The notes beneath the pieces are model-generated. The model was not told the DNA's origin. It saw only the letters and a list, made by a program, of their open reading frames with translations, and made no database searches. A stretch of DNA of 64,000 bases from Aulostomus chinensis (Eukaryota; Chordata; Actinopteri; Syngnathiformes; Aulostomidae), in NCBI GenBank assembly GCA_037954235.1, contig JBBMOA010000003.1, forward strand, positions 11,615,723 to 11,679,722, read 5' to 3'. The translations under genes and the position numbers were made by a program. This document shows, piece by piece, positions 25,027 through 39,100 of the stretch. The number at the start of each line of letters is the position of its first letter. Within the stretch, counting starts at the first letter, position 1.

Positions 25027-28000
25027 GAACACAGGTCACTTTGCATCGCCATCACAATACAGGCTGTATCATCTGATTGATAGCACTCATCTGGTGAATG
25101 TACGCCGATGACCATCACCCTCATTAAGACAGTCCTTGATTGGCTAAGCAGTAATTAAGTCCATCTGGCATCGTCACCTCTTTTTTAATGCATTCACAGT
25201 GTAATTATGGCCCAGGTACAGGACTTTAATGACGAGAGTTTAAACCGAGCATCATTAAACACCCAAAGCAAAAAGCTAATTACTCCGACGTAGCTCACTT
25301 CCACCTAATTGGATTGACCCAAAGGTGCGTGGGCGCCGTAACAAGCAGACTAGTTAGGGTAGATGTAATGATTGTGCCCTCTGGAGGAGAATGCTAGATG
25401 TGCAGTCAGACTCCTATTTACTCGAATAGATGGGTGCCTCAGAACAGGGTCGCACCAGAAAAACTCAGGGCAAATGAATTTCCACCTCATTAAAACTCCA
25501 GTTGGAGTCATGGGGAAAGTTTGCCAGTGGGCCGCTTTGCACAGCTGATTAAGTCTGTGCTTCTTCAGTGTATTTGTGTCAGACACACTCATCAGGGGTC
25601 TCTAAATGAACCTTAAGGTTGACACACACTTGTGCACACAGCAAGCACATCAATTACTATACCAGCACTTCTGTGGGACAAGTGACTCTGCATCATTTCA
25701 ATTCAAAACCCTTCTACTTGATCCAGGCTACAAAATTCAGAAATCCAGACAAATAAACTAAGCACAAACTGTTGGAAATTCAATCGGTCCACAAAAGTGT
25801 TTTGTCAGCGGCGACAGCAACAGGTGAACAAGCTAAAAAGATGCAGAATGACTCTGCCCCCATTGGGATTAGGTGAGATGCTTTTGTCACTTGCCTAGTA
25901 CATCATGTTTAACTTCCCGAACGCAGCTGACACACCTGAAACCAGACTTAATGGTAAAGTAGAAGCAAAGACCTTGTGTGACCTGTTAGTGAGGCGATAA
26001 TGGAAAAGTTGCAGAATTTAGTGACAGAGTAGAAAGGATGTTTTTTGTTTAAATCAATGCCAGTCTGACCCAGAGCTGATGAATACCCTTGTGTATCGCC
26101 AGGTTATTCAGTGAAGGCCGATGAAATCCTTTCCCATTGCAGACAAAATACAAATGATAGCTGTGTTGGGTTTTTTTCAAATTTTTTTTTTTTGGGCCAG
26201 TAGGGTCAGGGCTTAGGTCGTCAAATGACTGAATTTTTTTCAATCAATTGGGAGAGTCAGACTGAACCCATGAAACAGAAGTCAAAGTGTGATTTTTTTC
26301 CAGGGTAAATGGGCTGCTTCTTGTTGGCCTCTGCGAACACATGTTGATGAAAATGCGCACCCTTTCCAACTCTCCAAATATTATCAGGCTAAATTGTGAG
26401 GCATTTTTTTTAGGTGTGTAACAAAACACTTTATTCATTATGAGACAGATGCTTTTTTCACAATGTAAGTCGATGGGGAAAAATTCTTTTGGTACCACAG
26501 CGCATCACAGGAGAGATGGGGTAATTTTTGAAATGATCAGGCAGTTTCTGTAGGCTAGGAACCTATGGGGCCAGCCCAAGAGGGCCAAATACAGTAGAGC
26601 ACCACAAACTGGTGTTTATTTATATCTGCGCTGGTGGTCTCCACTCTCCTAGTCATCTTCTGCCAGCTGTTTTACACAAAAACTATCAGTTTTTAATTAA
26701 AAAAAAAAATTTAATCAAGAGAAAAATGTTTGATTGTGGTAAAATCCTGAAATGGCAAAGAAGCATAGCAACTGTAAAGAATAGCCTTGTGATGACACCA
26801 TGTTTTCGACCATGAGGGCAACTTCAATCTACAGCATCATCAGAGACAGAAGAGAAGAGATAGAAAGCTTTTGATGAGCTGCTCAGCAAAAATGTAGCTT
26901 GTGGGTTCGTACTGAGCAACAAAACCAAAGACAGTGTCTGTCTCTAACAAACCAGACAACCAACCTGACCTCAAGTTACTTCATTATATCAAAGTAAAGG
27001 TAGTAGTTCTAGAAATGTCTGTGTACTTTTCAGTTAATACCAATATCAATATCTATATTTAAAAATGACTGACAGGCCTCTTTTTATGCACTCAGGATAT
27101 TACATGGTTTTGTGTTTTAATAAACACAGACTCCTCCTGGAAATCTCGCCTTATTGTGATCAAAGAGTTTGAGTGCCCTAATGACCCTAGGAGCTATGCT
27201 GTTGGGGCAATTTTTCCCCTGGTAGGGTCACCCAAGGCAGACTGACAGACAGACTGGTCCTAGGCCCAGCTCGATAAGGTTAAATGGACTCGTTCCCCCC
27301 ATGGACCCACCACCCGCAGGAAGAACCGGAAGAGTCCGGTGCAGTGTGGTTTGGGCAGCAGACCAAGGCAGGGGCCTTGGCTGTTTGATCCCCAGACATG
27401 CAAGCTGGCTTTTGTGACATGGAATGTCACCTCTGTGGCAGGGAAGAAGCTGGAGCTGGTGGAAGAGCTTGAGCATTACCGGCCTGTTATAGTCGGCCTC
27501 ACCTCAACATATAGCAAAGGGTCCGGAAGCCAAGTACTTGAGAGGGGTTGAACCCTCTCCTTCGCTGGAGTTGCTCCAGGTGAGAGGCAGAGGGCCGGGG
27601 TGGGCTTTTTGATAGCAACCAGACTCTCTGCCTGTACGGTGGGGTTTACCCCGATGGCTGAAAGTGTTGCTTCCCTGCGCCTTTGGGTCGGGGAATGGGT
27701 CCTGACTGTTGTCTGAGCTTATGTGCCGAACAGCAGTTCAGAGTACCCACCATTTTTGCAGTCCCTGGGAAGGGTGCTTGATGGCGCCCCAACTGGGGGA
27801 CTTCAACGTTCACATGGGCAATGACAGCGTGACCTGGAGGGGTGTGATTGGGAGGAACAGCAGGCCCAACCTGAACCCGAGTGGTGTGCAGTTATTGGAC
27901 TTCTGTGCAAGTTGCAGTTTGTCCACAACTCACACCATGTTTGAACATAAGGATGTCCATCAGTGCACGCGGCACCAGGACATCCGAAGTCGTAGGTCTA

Positions 28001-31000
28001 TGCTTGATTTTCCTGTCATATCATCTGACCTGAGGCCATATGTTCTGGACACTTGGATGAAGAAAGGAGCTGAGCTGTCAACTGATCACCATCTGGTGGT
28101 GACTTGGATCACATGGCAGGGGAAGACACAGTGCAGACCTGGTAGGCCTAAACGAATAGTGAGGGTTTGCTGGGAACACCTAGAGGAAGAACCTGTCAGG
28201 ATGATCGGCCAAAATGAGTTTCCTCCGCAGGGTGGCTGGGCTCTCCCTTAGAGATAGGATGAGAAGCTTGGTCATTCAGGAGTGACTCATGAGTTGAGCC
28301 GCTGCTCCTCCATGTTGAGAGGAGTCAGTTGAGGTGGTTTGGGCATCTGGTGAGGATGGCTCCTGGACACCTCCCTTGGGAGGTTTTCCAGGCATGTCCA
28401 ACCGGGAGGAGGCCTCAGGGCCAACCAAGAACATGCTGGAGGGATTATATCTCTTGGCACCTTGGGAGTCCCCCGGAGGACCTGGTGGAAGTGGCTGGGA
28501 AGAGGACAGTTTGGACTGTCTTGCTGAGGCTGCTGCCCCTGCGACCTGGACTCGGATAAGCGGAGGATGATGAGGACGACAACAAGGATAATTAAACTAA
28601 CTTGCACGTCTTTGGACTGTGGGAGGAGGCATGGGGAGAACATGGAAACTCCACACAGAAAGACCCCTGGTCTTTCATGTGATGAAATGTCATTTTTCCA
28701 CACGACTAAGGAATGACTTGATATGCAGACTAACATAGATGTTTAGTGGGTTTGAATTTGGTTTGGTTTTCATCTTGATGCTAAAGACACTTGTGGTAAT
28801 TTTTTTTTTTTTTAATGCTGCCTTTGTTATTGCTTCCTATTTTCCCTTGTTTGTGCCTGAACTCGTTTTGATTGTATTTTTGCAATTAATTTTGACATTG
28901 ATTTATGTGGTCGTAATATTGTGGTTATCTAGAGGGGACTATTAGTTTTTTAAAAGCATAAAACACAAGCACAATAATAAGAGTGTGGACAGTTACCTGC
29001 AGCAGGTGGGCCCAGCAGCATGGGGAAGCACTCTATTATGGTCACCAATCCAACAGCACTGGGGAAGCGTTGATTCCCCATCAGGTCCATCAGGCACTCA
29101 AAAATCAGGGCGAAAACCATGCCGAAACCCACACCAAAAAACACGGCGTAGACTACCAGGAAGGCATAGCTTTCAATCAGCGGGCACAGTAAGTGGCATG
29201 TACCGTTGAAAACCATGGCAAAGCTGAAGAAGTACTGTACTCGGGGCCTGATCCACTTACTGTTGGCTACCAGGCCAGTGCCAGGCCGAACAAACATGTC
29301 CACAAAACCCATAATGGAGAGCAAATAGGCTGCTGAGTACTCATCCACACCCTTACTGATAGCATAGGCTGACAGAAACACAATAGGTGCATATGCTCCA
29401 AATATGAACATTACGCTCCCTATGAGGTATATTAGAAAACCGCGATCCTTGAAGAAAGTCAAATCCAAAAATGTCTTTGCAGTTTTCATACAGCTGATTT
29501 TATGCTTGCTGTTGCAGTTATTTGTCTGCTCCTCCACTTTCTTCTGTGATGCGACACAGGATGATTTACCAAAAGGGACAACCGGTCTCATTAGGGCCCC
29601 GGCGACACAACAGTTGAGCATCAGAGCCCCGAGGATGAGGAGACTCCCCCTCCAGCCAAACCCATCCAGCAGGAACTGGTTAAGAGGGGCCAGAAAACAC
29701 AGAAACACTGGACTCCCAGCCATAGCTAGCCCGTTAGCTAGAGGACGCTTGGCCAAAAAATACTTGCTGATGATGGTGAGTGATGCATTCAGATTGAAAG
29801 CCAGTCCACAGCCTGCCAAGATTGAGAGAACAGTCACATATCCACAAATCTTCAGGAAAATGGACCTCTAATCTGTACTAAACTGCTAAATGCAGTTAAG
29901 GGACTGTTGTGTTTGGTCTCCAACACAAATTTCATCACTTAATGTTGGAGTTTAATCCACAAAAAGATGAAGGAATAGGGAACACATTCACTTTTAAAAT
30001 CATCATTGTATGATTACATCCATATGTACAGTTATAGAGGAAAAATTATGCAGAATAAAACAGCAGAAATGAACTTAAACACTATCCCCATATATTGATT
30101 CATTAACACACAAATAACAATGTTTAGCTTTTAGTTTCAAATGACAGTAATCAGTATGTCCACAACGCATCCTCTGAAAGCTCAGGAGGAGACTGACTGT
30201 GTGGTGGATGCCTCTTAACAGTTTTGTGTGTGTGTGTGGGGTGGGGGTGGGCAGGATACCTACGTCTGATTACTCAACTGCTCTAGAAAAGTTTAGAAAG
30301 TTAAAGATTGAAAAGTCTTATTGTATGTTTAACATGTTTCTCACAGTAAACAGGAGGACAAGGGGGGCTACACTAGATAAATTCAACAAATACAGGCACG
30401 GTGAGGTACATGTTAGTGTCAGTCACAGTAAGTGCGTTGAGCTTTGACTGTGACATTTAACCTCATCTGCAGTATATATGGCACTGATCAATACAAAGTG
30501 TAAAGTCCATCAACGCTTTAAAGTCAAGGAGCCGACTCTACGCTCCCCGTTGACCTGTGGAGGGAATATATTGTAGCTTCACGCTTTCACACAATCACCA
30601 ATAATTTTCATCATCATACATTGCAAGTTGATCATACAGGAATTGTCTACACATGTACAAACATAATTAGCTGCTTAAAAGAGATTTTTTTCTCTTAAGA
30701 CTGAACCACATATGCAGGAATAATATAAGAGTAAGTGAAGCAAAAATGTATGTGATTTTCAAAATATTTTCAAAAACTGAAAATTAACTGTTGCTTAAAC
30801 TTGTCGACAAATTCTGTTTCAATGTGTTGGTGTAATTAGATTTACTGGACAGCTACTCTCCCTCTGATCCTTATCCTCAAACAAACAGTCTGTTTATTCC
30901 TTTCCATCTATACACACAGCAATAACGCACAAATCATATCCATCCATTTTCTTCCTCTTATCCTGTTAAGGTTCGCGGGGGTGGGGGGGGCTGGAGCCTA

Positions 31001-33033
31001 TTCCAGCGGCTGTCGGGCGAGAGGCGGGGTTCACCCTGGACAGGTCACCAGTCCATTGCAGGACCAACACATAGAGACAGACAACCATTCACACTCACAC
31101 TCCCACCTACGGTCAATTTAGAGTATCAATCAGCCTCGTCCCCTCTTGATGTCTTTGTACTGTGGGAGGAAGCTGGAGTACCAGAGAGAACCCACACAGG
31201 AACAGGGAGAACATGGAGACTCCACACAGAAAGATCCTGTGATGAGACGGGGCTTGAACACGGAATATTCTTGCTTTGAGGCGACAGTGCTGACCACTCC
31301 ACCCAGAAAGATCCTGTGCCCGTAACAGGCCTATTAATCCTCCACTACTGCCCTTGGCAGGGTAATGAGCCTCTCAGGGTGGCAGGAAGCCCCCATGTGA
31401 TAACTGAGAGGAGCCTACAGGAGAAAACAGGGGGCCGCAGTGAATCCTGCTATCTGGGATCAGATGGTCTTAATTACCACCATGGTCCTGGTCCCCTTGG
31501 TGCTCTAACTGCCCCTAAGGAGCTGGGACAGATGCCCTTGGTCCCAATAAACAGCAGGGGGAAGCAGTTCTGGCAACCCAAAGATTCTGAAGGGACGTGA
31601 AAAGATGCAGACTGCCAACCTCCCAACCCCAGAGGAGCCTAACCAGGTCGATGGTGAGCAAGTCACATCTCCACATCATCAAACTGACTGGCTCACTCTC
31701 TTTATCCCAAATACACGGGTGTTTGACTTGTGGACTTTGAACATCATCGCCAGTATGTGGAGAGAAGCTCAATGTTTTGGATTTCCAGGCTTGGTATGCA
31801 AGATATTTCTAAAATCAAAAAACATTCTAAAACAAAAAATAAATAATTCAAGTACCTTACCCCCAATGATGCCAATGCAAAAGTAGAGGTAAATGATGGA
31901 GCTTCCAAAAGAGGCAGTTACCATGGAGACCCCACACATCAGTCCACCAAGTGTGACGATCAGACGGCTTCCAAATCGATTGACTAACATGCTGCTCATT
32001 GGACCTAAAAAGATATGAAAAAGGAGAGAGTCAGTGTTATTGTAGGTCAATAATTCTGAAATAATTCTGTCTGCTGATGGAGAATCAATAGTGTTCACTC
32101 CAAGAGAAGCTGACCAGTCCCTCAGTCTTTAGTAGGATTTAATGCTGCTGATTCAGCCAGTGTTTATTCCCAAGAGTAGAAGCTCTGTTCTACACACGCT
32201 GAAGTCAGAAGAATATGAACGCAGCATCAAGTGTCCTGTGAACAGAAGGCCTGCACGCTGAGATCTGGCTGTGAGAGGCTGCACTGAAACAGATGTAACA
32301 AAAAACAAATAAATCTTGTACTAGTGAACTATGTGCCAGGATTCACACGTTGCCCACACAAGCACCAGTTCTCACTCCACACATTACAACAAAGGCAAAG
32401 GGACATTCGCAGAAGGAGACTTACATCCACGACAAAGCAACTTGGTGGCTCATTAAATTCTCCTCAGATCATGTAAAACACTAGTGATCAATCAGCAATT
32501 AAACAGTCTTTTATATGCTGTCACTCTTCACCTTGCCTGAGAGAGTGACACTGCACCACCAATCCTGATGAAAACATCTTTTTACTCCTATTAGTTGTTG
32601 AAATATTTATTCATTTTACTCATTTTATAAAGAAAATGAGGACAGCATCAATCAAACTCTTCTCCTGTGTTGGTACCCTGTCTCGATGAAAAGCCTTATG
32701 TGTCTGCGTGACTCTTGTAAGTTATACCAGCAGGGGTCACAACCCCCCTGGCAGGTTCTAACAAGCCTGGACAGTTTCAGAGTAGACTAAATCCGGGTGT
32801 GGGGAGAACAACTCCGTCCTGTAAAACTTCAGTTACAGAAACTTAATGCAAACTCACATCTACAGGACTTCCAGTGGACTAGAGCCGAGTCAAAGGCAGC
32901 AGGACTACCCCTAATTAAAGCCTGGTTCCCCACCCGGGAAGAAGAAGTAATCAAACTAATATGTAGGCTGCCACAATTTTTTTTTCCTTGTTCTTGATCT
33001 ATGATATTATTTAGATTTTACTATTATTATTAT

Positions 33034-33116
<83 letters not shown>

Positions 33117-36100
33117 TTGTCATTCTAAGGCAGTTTTTCCCACTGCTATCATGACAATAAAATATCAAATTAGTCTCTGATCAAATCTGTTCATCAAAGT
33201 GAAAAAACATGTCATTTCCTCTTGTCACCAAGTACCTTTTCGACTAATGTGCCCAGTGAGTGAATGTTTTTTCCTTGGCTCATATTAGTTTTAGTGAAAT
33301 CCTGCTGATAGTTAAACAAACCACCAAAAACTTGACTTCCCTTGGTAATATAAGGTTGTTTATTCCAACCTCCTAGGGTGAACAACTCATTTTTTATTTA
33401 TTTATTTTTTTACAGTGGAGAGGAGGCTGGCTGAAACGGTTCAGGGACCTGATGGTAACTATTGTTCCAGCTTTGATACTTTTAAAAATACAAAAATAAA
33501 AACACTGATTATCCACAAAAAGACTTGTTACATAAGTTTGGGTATTGAAACTGAAGATATTTGCAATTATGTTATGCTTAAATCCATAGACGAAGGTGCA
33601 ACCATGCTTCAAGCTAAATGTGTCTGACAAGACGCACAAGAAAAGAACATTTTCGCAATTATATTGGCTGCTTGATAGCTCGTTTCAAAAATCTTCTACC
33701 TCGCCATCTGGGTCTACTTGGATGTGATGCATTTTCTTTGAGTATGGGCATCTTAAAAAATGTTGATAAAATGTCGTTAATCAAACTAATCAATTCAGAT
33801 TCATTAGTGTTCCCACCTCAGAACTTTTTATGTCTAGTAGATGTTATCAAACTGCAATGAAATCTATTAGCAAGTCACGCTAATTTCAACGGGCTACATT
33901 CAGACCAAATCAGATGGAGTGGAAGGACGCTGGCTCTCCTGTTCATCTGAATAACGAAGCATGTTTTAGGTGCTACAACCCAGAAAAGTTGAACCTTTGT
34001 CAAATTTTTAAGATCATCTTTCTTCAGTTTGTATCCATTTATTTTTAGTTTGAGTGGAGAGAGCAGAGGAATAAAGTGTGTCTGTGGTTTCCAGTCTGAT
34101 TGCGCCAGGTCATAGTCTCCTCCCATGGTCTACAGGGCCTAATGCAGCTCAGTCTCCTCTCTTGTTGTCTCAAGACCGCCAGAGGTCTGATGTTCTCAAC
34201 ACAGCAAGCATCTGAATGTTTTTTCATCTCCACCATCATGTTGTGGTCAATTTGTTTGTCACCCCTTTTGCTGCTTCTCAGACTCCTCAAGTTCCTTCTC
34301 AACAGCTTCAGTCTCCACATATAGCTGGCAGAAGGCCTCCATCTTCTTGATTAATAGGGATGAGGGCTGAAAGATCTGGAGCTGCTATCTCTTCCATAAG
34401 GAAGGCTTAAACGTAGAGGACAAATTCTACTGTATGTCTGTACAGTGACAATGAAAAGCTTCTCTCACACTTCCACAGCCACTGATTTGGTCTGAAACCA
34501 CCCTTAAGCTACAGGACATCAGGCAAACAATAGTAATTCTTCCACAAATATCATTTTTAGCATTCTTGCTTCATGCTGACAAAAATACAAATCTCCTTCT
34601 TGCTGTTTATATAGTTACCTGTGTGTGTGTGTTGTGTAGGACGAAGGTACATGACCCTCTCACTCTGGTCGCATCTCCCACTCTACCACCATTTCCACTA
34701 TCATTATAACTTAATCATTTGAACTTTTTGAGTCAGAGGTTTTTCTGAAAAGGCTGTCATTTGACTCCCGTGGGGCCCCCCCGGTGACAGACCCCAGTGC
34801 GCTGAACCTTCCTCTGATATATTCCCCCTGTCTCACTGCTCCACTGGGTGACATTGCTGAAGCCTTGCCAAGGACAATATGATGAAGCCATATGCCGGAG
34901 CCACAGCGGAGAGAAATATTTCACCAGTTAGTCCTCTTTGAGGTGAGTTCAGGTGAGTAGCACACCCTGTTGGAATGTCACCTTGAAAACAGCTCCAGGT
35001 GAATTCATAAACTCTCGACGGAACTTTCATTTAGTCACAAAATGTTGTCTGGTTCCTTTTCTGAACAGCATCACCTACAGCAGCAAACCTATTCCACGGA
35101 GGTTGGATTATTGACTGACTAATTTGCTTTATGTGTAATCAGTGTTGTGGTGTATGTACTGCATCTTGCTATTCTGTTCTGTTGACACCCCCCCCCCCCC
35201 CCAAATCATAATGGGTGAAAATAATGCAAAATTCCTCCACTGAACCATGAAATCACAGATAAACCATATGAATTAGCGAAACCATTAATACTGTGCCTTT
35301 TGTTTTGGTGGAAGAGTAAGATTTAACACTCTTCAATGACCAACTGATTGATTAAAAAAAAATTAGATCATATGAATATATAGGGGTTCATATTTTACTT
35401 TTAGAAGATTCCATTCATCTTCATGTACACACTCCACAGAGCTAAATCCAACTAATAACTGAGGTAATACTCATCCATCCATCCATTTTCTACTGCTTAG
35501 TCTGTTAAGGGTTGTGGTTGGAGGGGTTGGAGCCGATCCCAGCAGCCTTCTGAAGGGTCGCCAATGGATTTGATACCCAACCATGAAATAGCAAACTGTT
35601 CCATACACAACCCAAGGTTCAATATGCACATGAATCCTTATTTCTTGGTTCAACAGGGAAAACAAAGGATAGATTGTGTGTACATGCACATGTTCATTCA
35701 CACGCGCAGTGACCGCTCGTTATCTTCTGCCCTCAAAGAGCTGTGAGCTCCCAGTGAATGTAGAAAACTATTTCCGCTTGAAGAAGTAGAAGATTAGCAG
35801 TGGATTCTTTCAGCGAATCACCTCTGCCTTTCTCTTAAGCATCACCACAAAGTTGAAGCTGACTTCGATAAAACATTTTGAAAAGAAATAAAAATGTTTT
35901 ATGGTGTTTTCTTTTATTATGTTCTTGCTCATTTTAAAAGTACAGTGTACTCAAGCATCTTCTTTTTCCTAACAGTACAGTTAGACTGTTCTTTAGTAAT
36001 TTTTGCTAGAAAAGTTAAAATATGAGGACGTTTAAATATTTCAACTCTGGTAAATTAATAGAAATGTAAGAATATTATGTACCTTTAAAACAGCAAACTG

Positions 36101-39100
36101 ATCCAAAACAAAAACCCTGACACTTAAACATGAACCCAAGCGTAGACTTTAGGAACCTGGGTATTTTTACTTTTAAGTCCTCACATCACTACTTTGTCCA
36201 GAAAGAAACAGCCACATATATTTAGCTTGAAGCAACAACAATAAAACTGTCACTTTGTTAATTTTCGAGTACATCATCCTGTATAATCCATGCCTTCTTT
36301 ATCCAGCCATATACTCAATAATTACCAAACACTGATTTGATCTAAAGAAATCCAAACATAATGCTTCCAGTACTGCACTTGCTCAGCTTTGACCGTGTCA
36401 GTGTAGATCATTTAACTGAGGTCAGGTGATGACAACAGCACTCTGCTCATTAGTGAGTTAAACTATTTCTATCAGTCATGTGAAGTCAATTTAGGAACTA
36501 CAGATCTGGTCCAAAGCAAGGAAGAAGTCAGCCGTTGTTACCTGCAGACAGAGGTCAGCTGCCCAAAAATAAAAGTATTAATACATTTGGAATGAAACTG
36601 AGATTTATCTCTGTGACTATGACCATGATGATGATTAGTTGTTCTGTTCGAGGAGTGGTTGATTAGTAGACCTGTGACCGCTAGTAAACATGTGACCACT
36701 AGTAGACCAGTGATCATTGGTAGACCAGTGATCAATAGTAGACCAGTGATCATGAGTAGACCTGTTATCATTAGTAGGCCAGTGATCATTAGTAGACCAG
36801 TGATCATGAGTAGACCTGTTATCATTAGTAGACCTGTGATCATTGGTAGACCAGTGATCAATAGTAGACCAGTGATCATGAGTAGACCTTTTATCATTAG
36901 TAGACCAGTGATCATTGGTAGACCAGTGATCAATAGTAGACCAGTGATCATGAGTAGACCTGTTATCATTAGTAGACCAGTGATCATTAGTAGACCAGTG
37001 ATCATTGGTAGACCAGTGATCAATAGTAGACCAGTGATCATGAGTAGACCTTTTATCATTAGTAGACCAGTGATCATTGGTAGACCAGTGATCAATAGTA
37101 GACCAGTGATCATGAGTAGACCTTTTATCATTAGTAGACCAGTGATCATTGGTAGACCAGTGATCAATAGTAGACCAGTGATCATGAGTAGACCTGTTAT
37201 CATTAGTAGACCAGTGATCATTAGTAGACCTGTGATCATTGGTAGACCAGTGATCAATAGTAGACCAGTGATCATGAGTAGACCTTTTATCATTAGTAGA
37301 CCAGTGATCATTGGTAGACCAGTGATCAATAGTAGACCAGTGATCATGAGTAGACCTGTTATCATTAGTAGACCAGTGATCATTAGTAGACCTGTGATCA
37401 TTAGTAGACCAGTGATCATTAGTAGACCTGTGATCATTGGTAGACCAGTGATCAATAGTAGACCAGTGATCATGAGTAGACCTTTTATCATTAGTAGACC
37501 AGTGATCATTGGTAGACCAGTGATCAATAGTAGACCTGTTATCATTAGTAGACCAGTGATCAATAGTAGACCAGTGATCAATAGTAGACCAGTGATCATG
37601 AGTAGACCAGTGATCATGAGTAGACCTGTTATCATTAGTAGACCTGTTATCATTAGTAGACCAGTGATCATTGGTAGACCAGTGATCATTAGTAGACCTG
37701 TGATCATTAGTAGACCAGTGATCATTAGTAGACCAGTGATCATTAGTAGACCTGTGATCATGAGTAGACCTGTGATCCTTAGTAGACCAGTGATCATTAG
37801 TAGACCAGTGATCATTAGTAGACCTGTGATCATGAGTAGACCTGTGATCATGAGTAGACCTGTGATCATTACTAGGCCAGTGATCATGAGTAGACCAGTG
37901 ATCATGAGTAGACCTGTGATCATTAGTAGACCTGTGATCATTAGTAGGCCAGTGATCATGAGTAGACCAGTGATCATTAGTAGACCAGTGATCATTTGTA
38001 GACCTGTGATCATTAGTAGACCTGTGATCATGAGTAGACCTGTGATCATTAGTTGACCAGTGATCATTAGTAGACCAGTGATCATTAGTAGACCTGTGAT
38101 CATTAGTAGACCTGTGATCATTAGTAGACCAGTGATCATTAGTAGACCAGTGATCATTAGTAGACCAGTGATCATTAGTAGACCAGTGATCATTAGTAGA
38201 CCTGTGATCATTAGTAGACCTGTGATCATTAGTAGACCTGTGATCATTAGTAGACCTGTTATCATGAGAAGACCTGTGATCATGAGTAGACCTGTGATCA
38301 TGAGTAGACCAGTGATCATTAGTAGACCAGTGATCATTAGTAGACCTGTGATCATTAGTAGACCAGTGATCATTAGTAGACCTCTGATCATTAGTAGACC
38401 TGTGATCATTAGTAGACCAGTGATCATTAGTAGACCTGTGATCATTAGTAGACCTGTTATCATGAGAAGACCTGTGATCATGAGTAGACCTGTGATCATT
38501 AGTAGACCAGTGATCATTAGTAGACCAGTGATCATTTGTAGACCAGTGATCATTTGTAGACCAGTGATCATTAGTAGACCAGTGGTCATGAGTAGACCTG
38601 TTATCATTAGTAGACCTGTGATCATTAGTAGACCAGTGATCATGAGTAGACCTGTGATCATGAGTAGACCAGTGATCATTAGTAGACCTGTGATCATTAG
38701 TAGACCAGTGATCATTAGTAGACCTGTGATCATTAGTAGACCTGTTATCATTAGTAGACCTGTGATCATTAGTAGACCAGTGATCATTAGTAGACCAGTG
38801 ATCATTAGTAGACCTGTGATCATTAGTAGACCAGTGATCTTTAGTAGACCTGTGATCATGAGTAGACCAGTGATCATGAGTAGACCAGTGATCATGAGTA
38901 GACCTGTTATCATTAGTAGACCTGTGATCATGAGTAGACCTGTGATCATTAGTAGACCAGTGATCTTTAGTAGACCTGTGATCATGAGTAGACCAGTGAT
39001 CATGAGTAGACCAGTGATCATGAGTAGACCTGTTATCATGAGTAGACCTGTTATCATTAGTAGACCTGTGATCATGAGTAGACCTGTGATCATTAGTAGA

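Larger units (their letters stand above)
24323..28996 (-). other. Intron 4 of slc16a7-like (4.7 kb)
   Basis: This intron holds an antisense LINE relic at 27.17-28.58 kb, a V-SINE fragment just after it, a (GT)n run near 25.0 kb and a homeodomain-motif-rich block at 25.12-25.34 kb. The segment 25.4-27.1 kb shows nothing recognisable. Confidence 0.85.

Noticed and set aside
29404..29871. Plus-strand ORF of 155 codons
   Set aside because: It is the antisense shadow of slc16a7-like exon 4.
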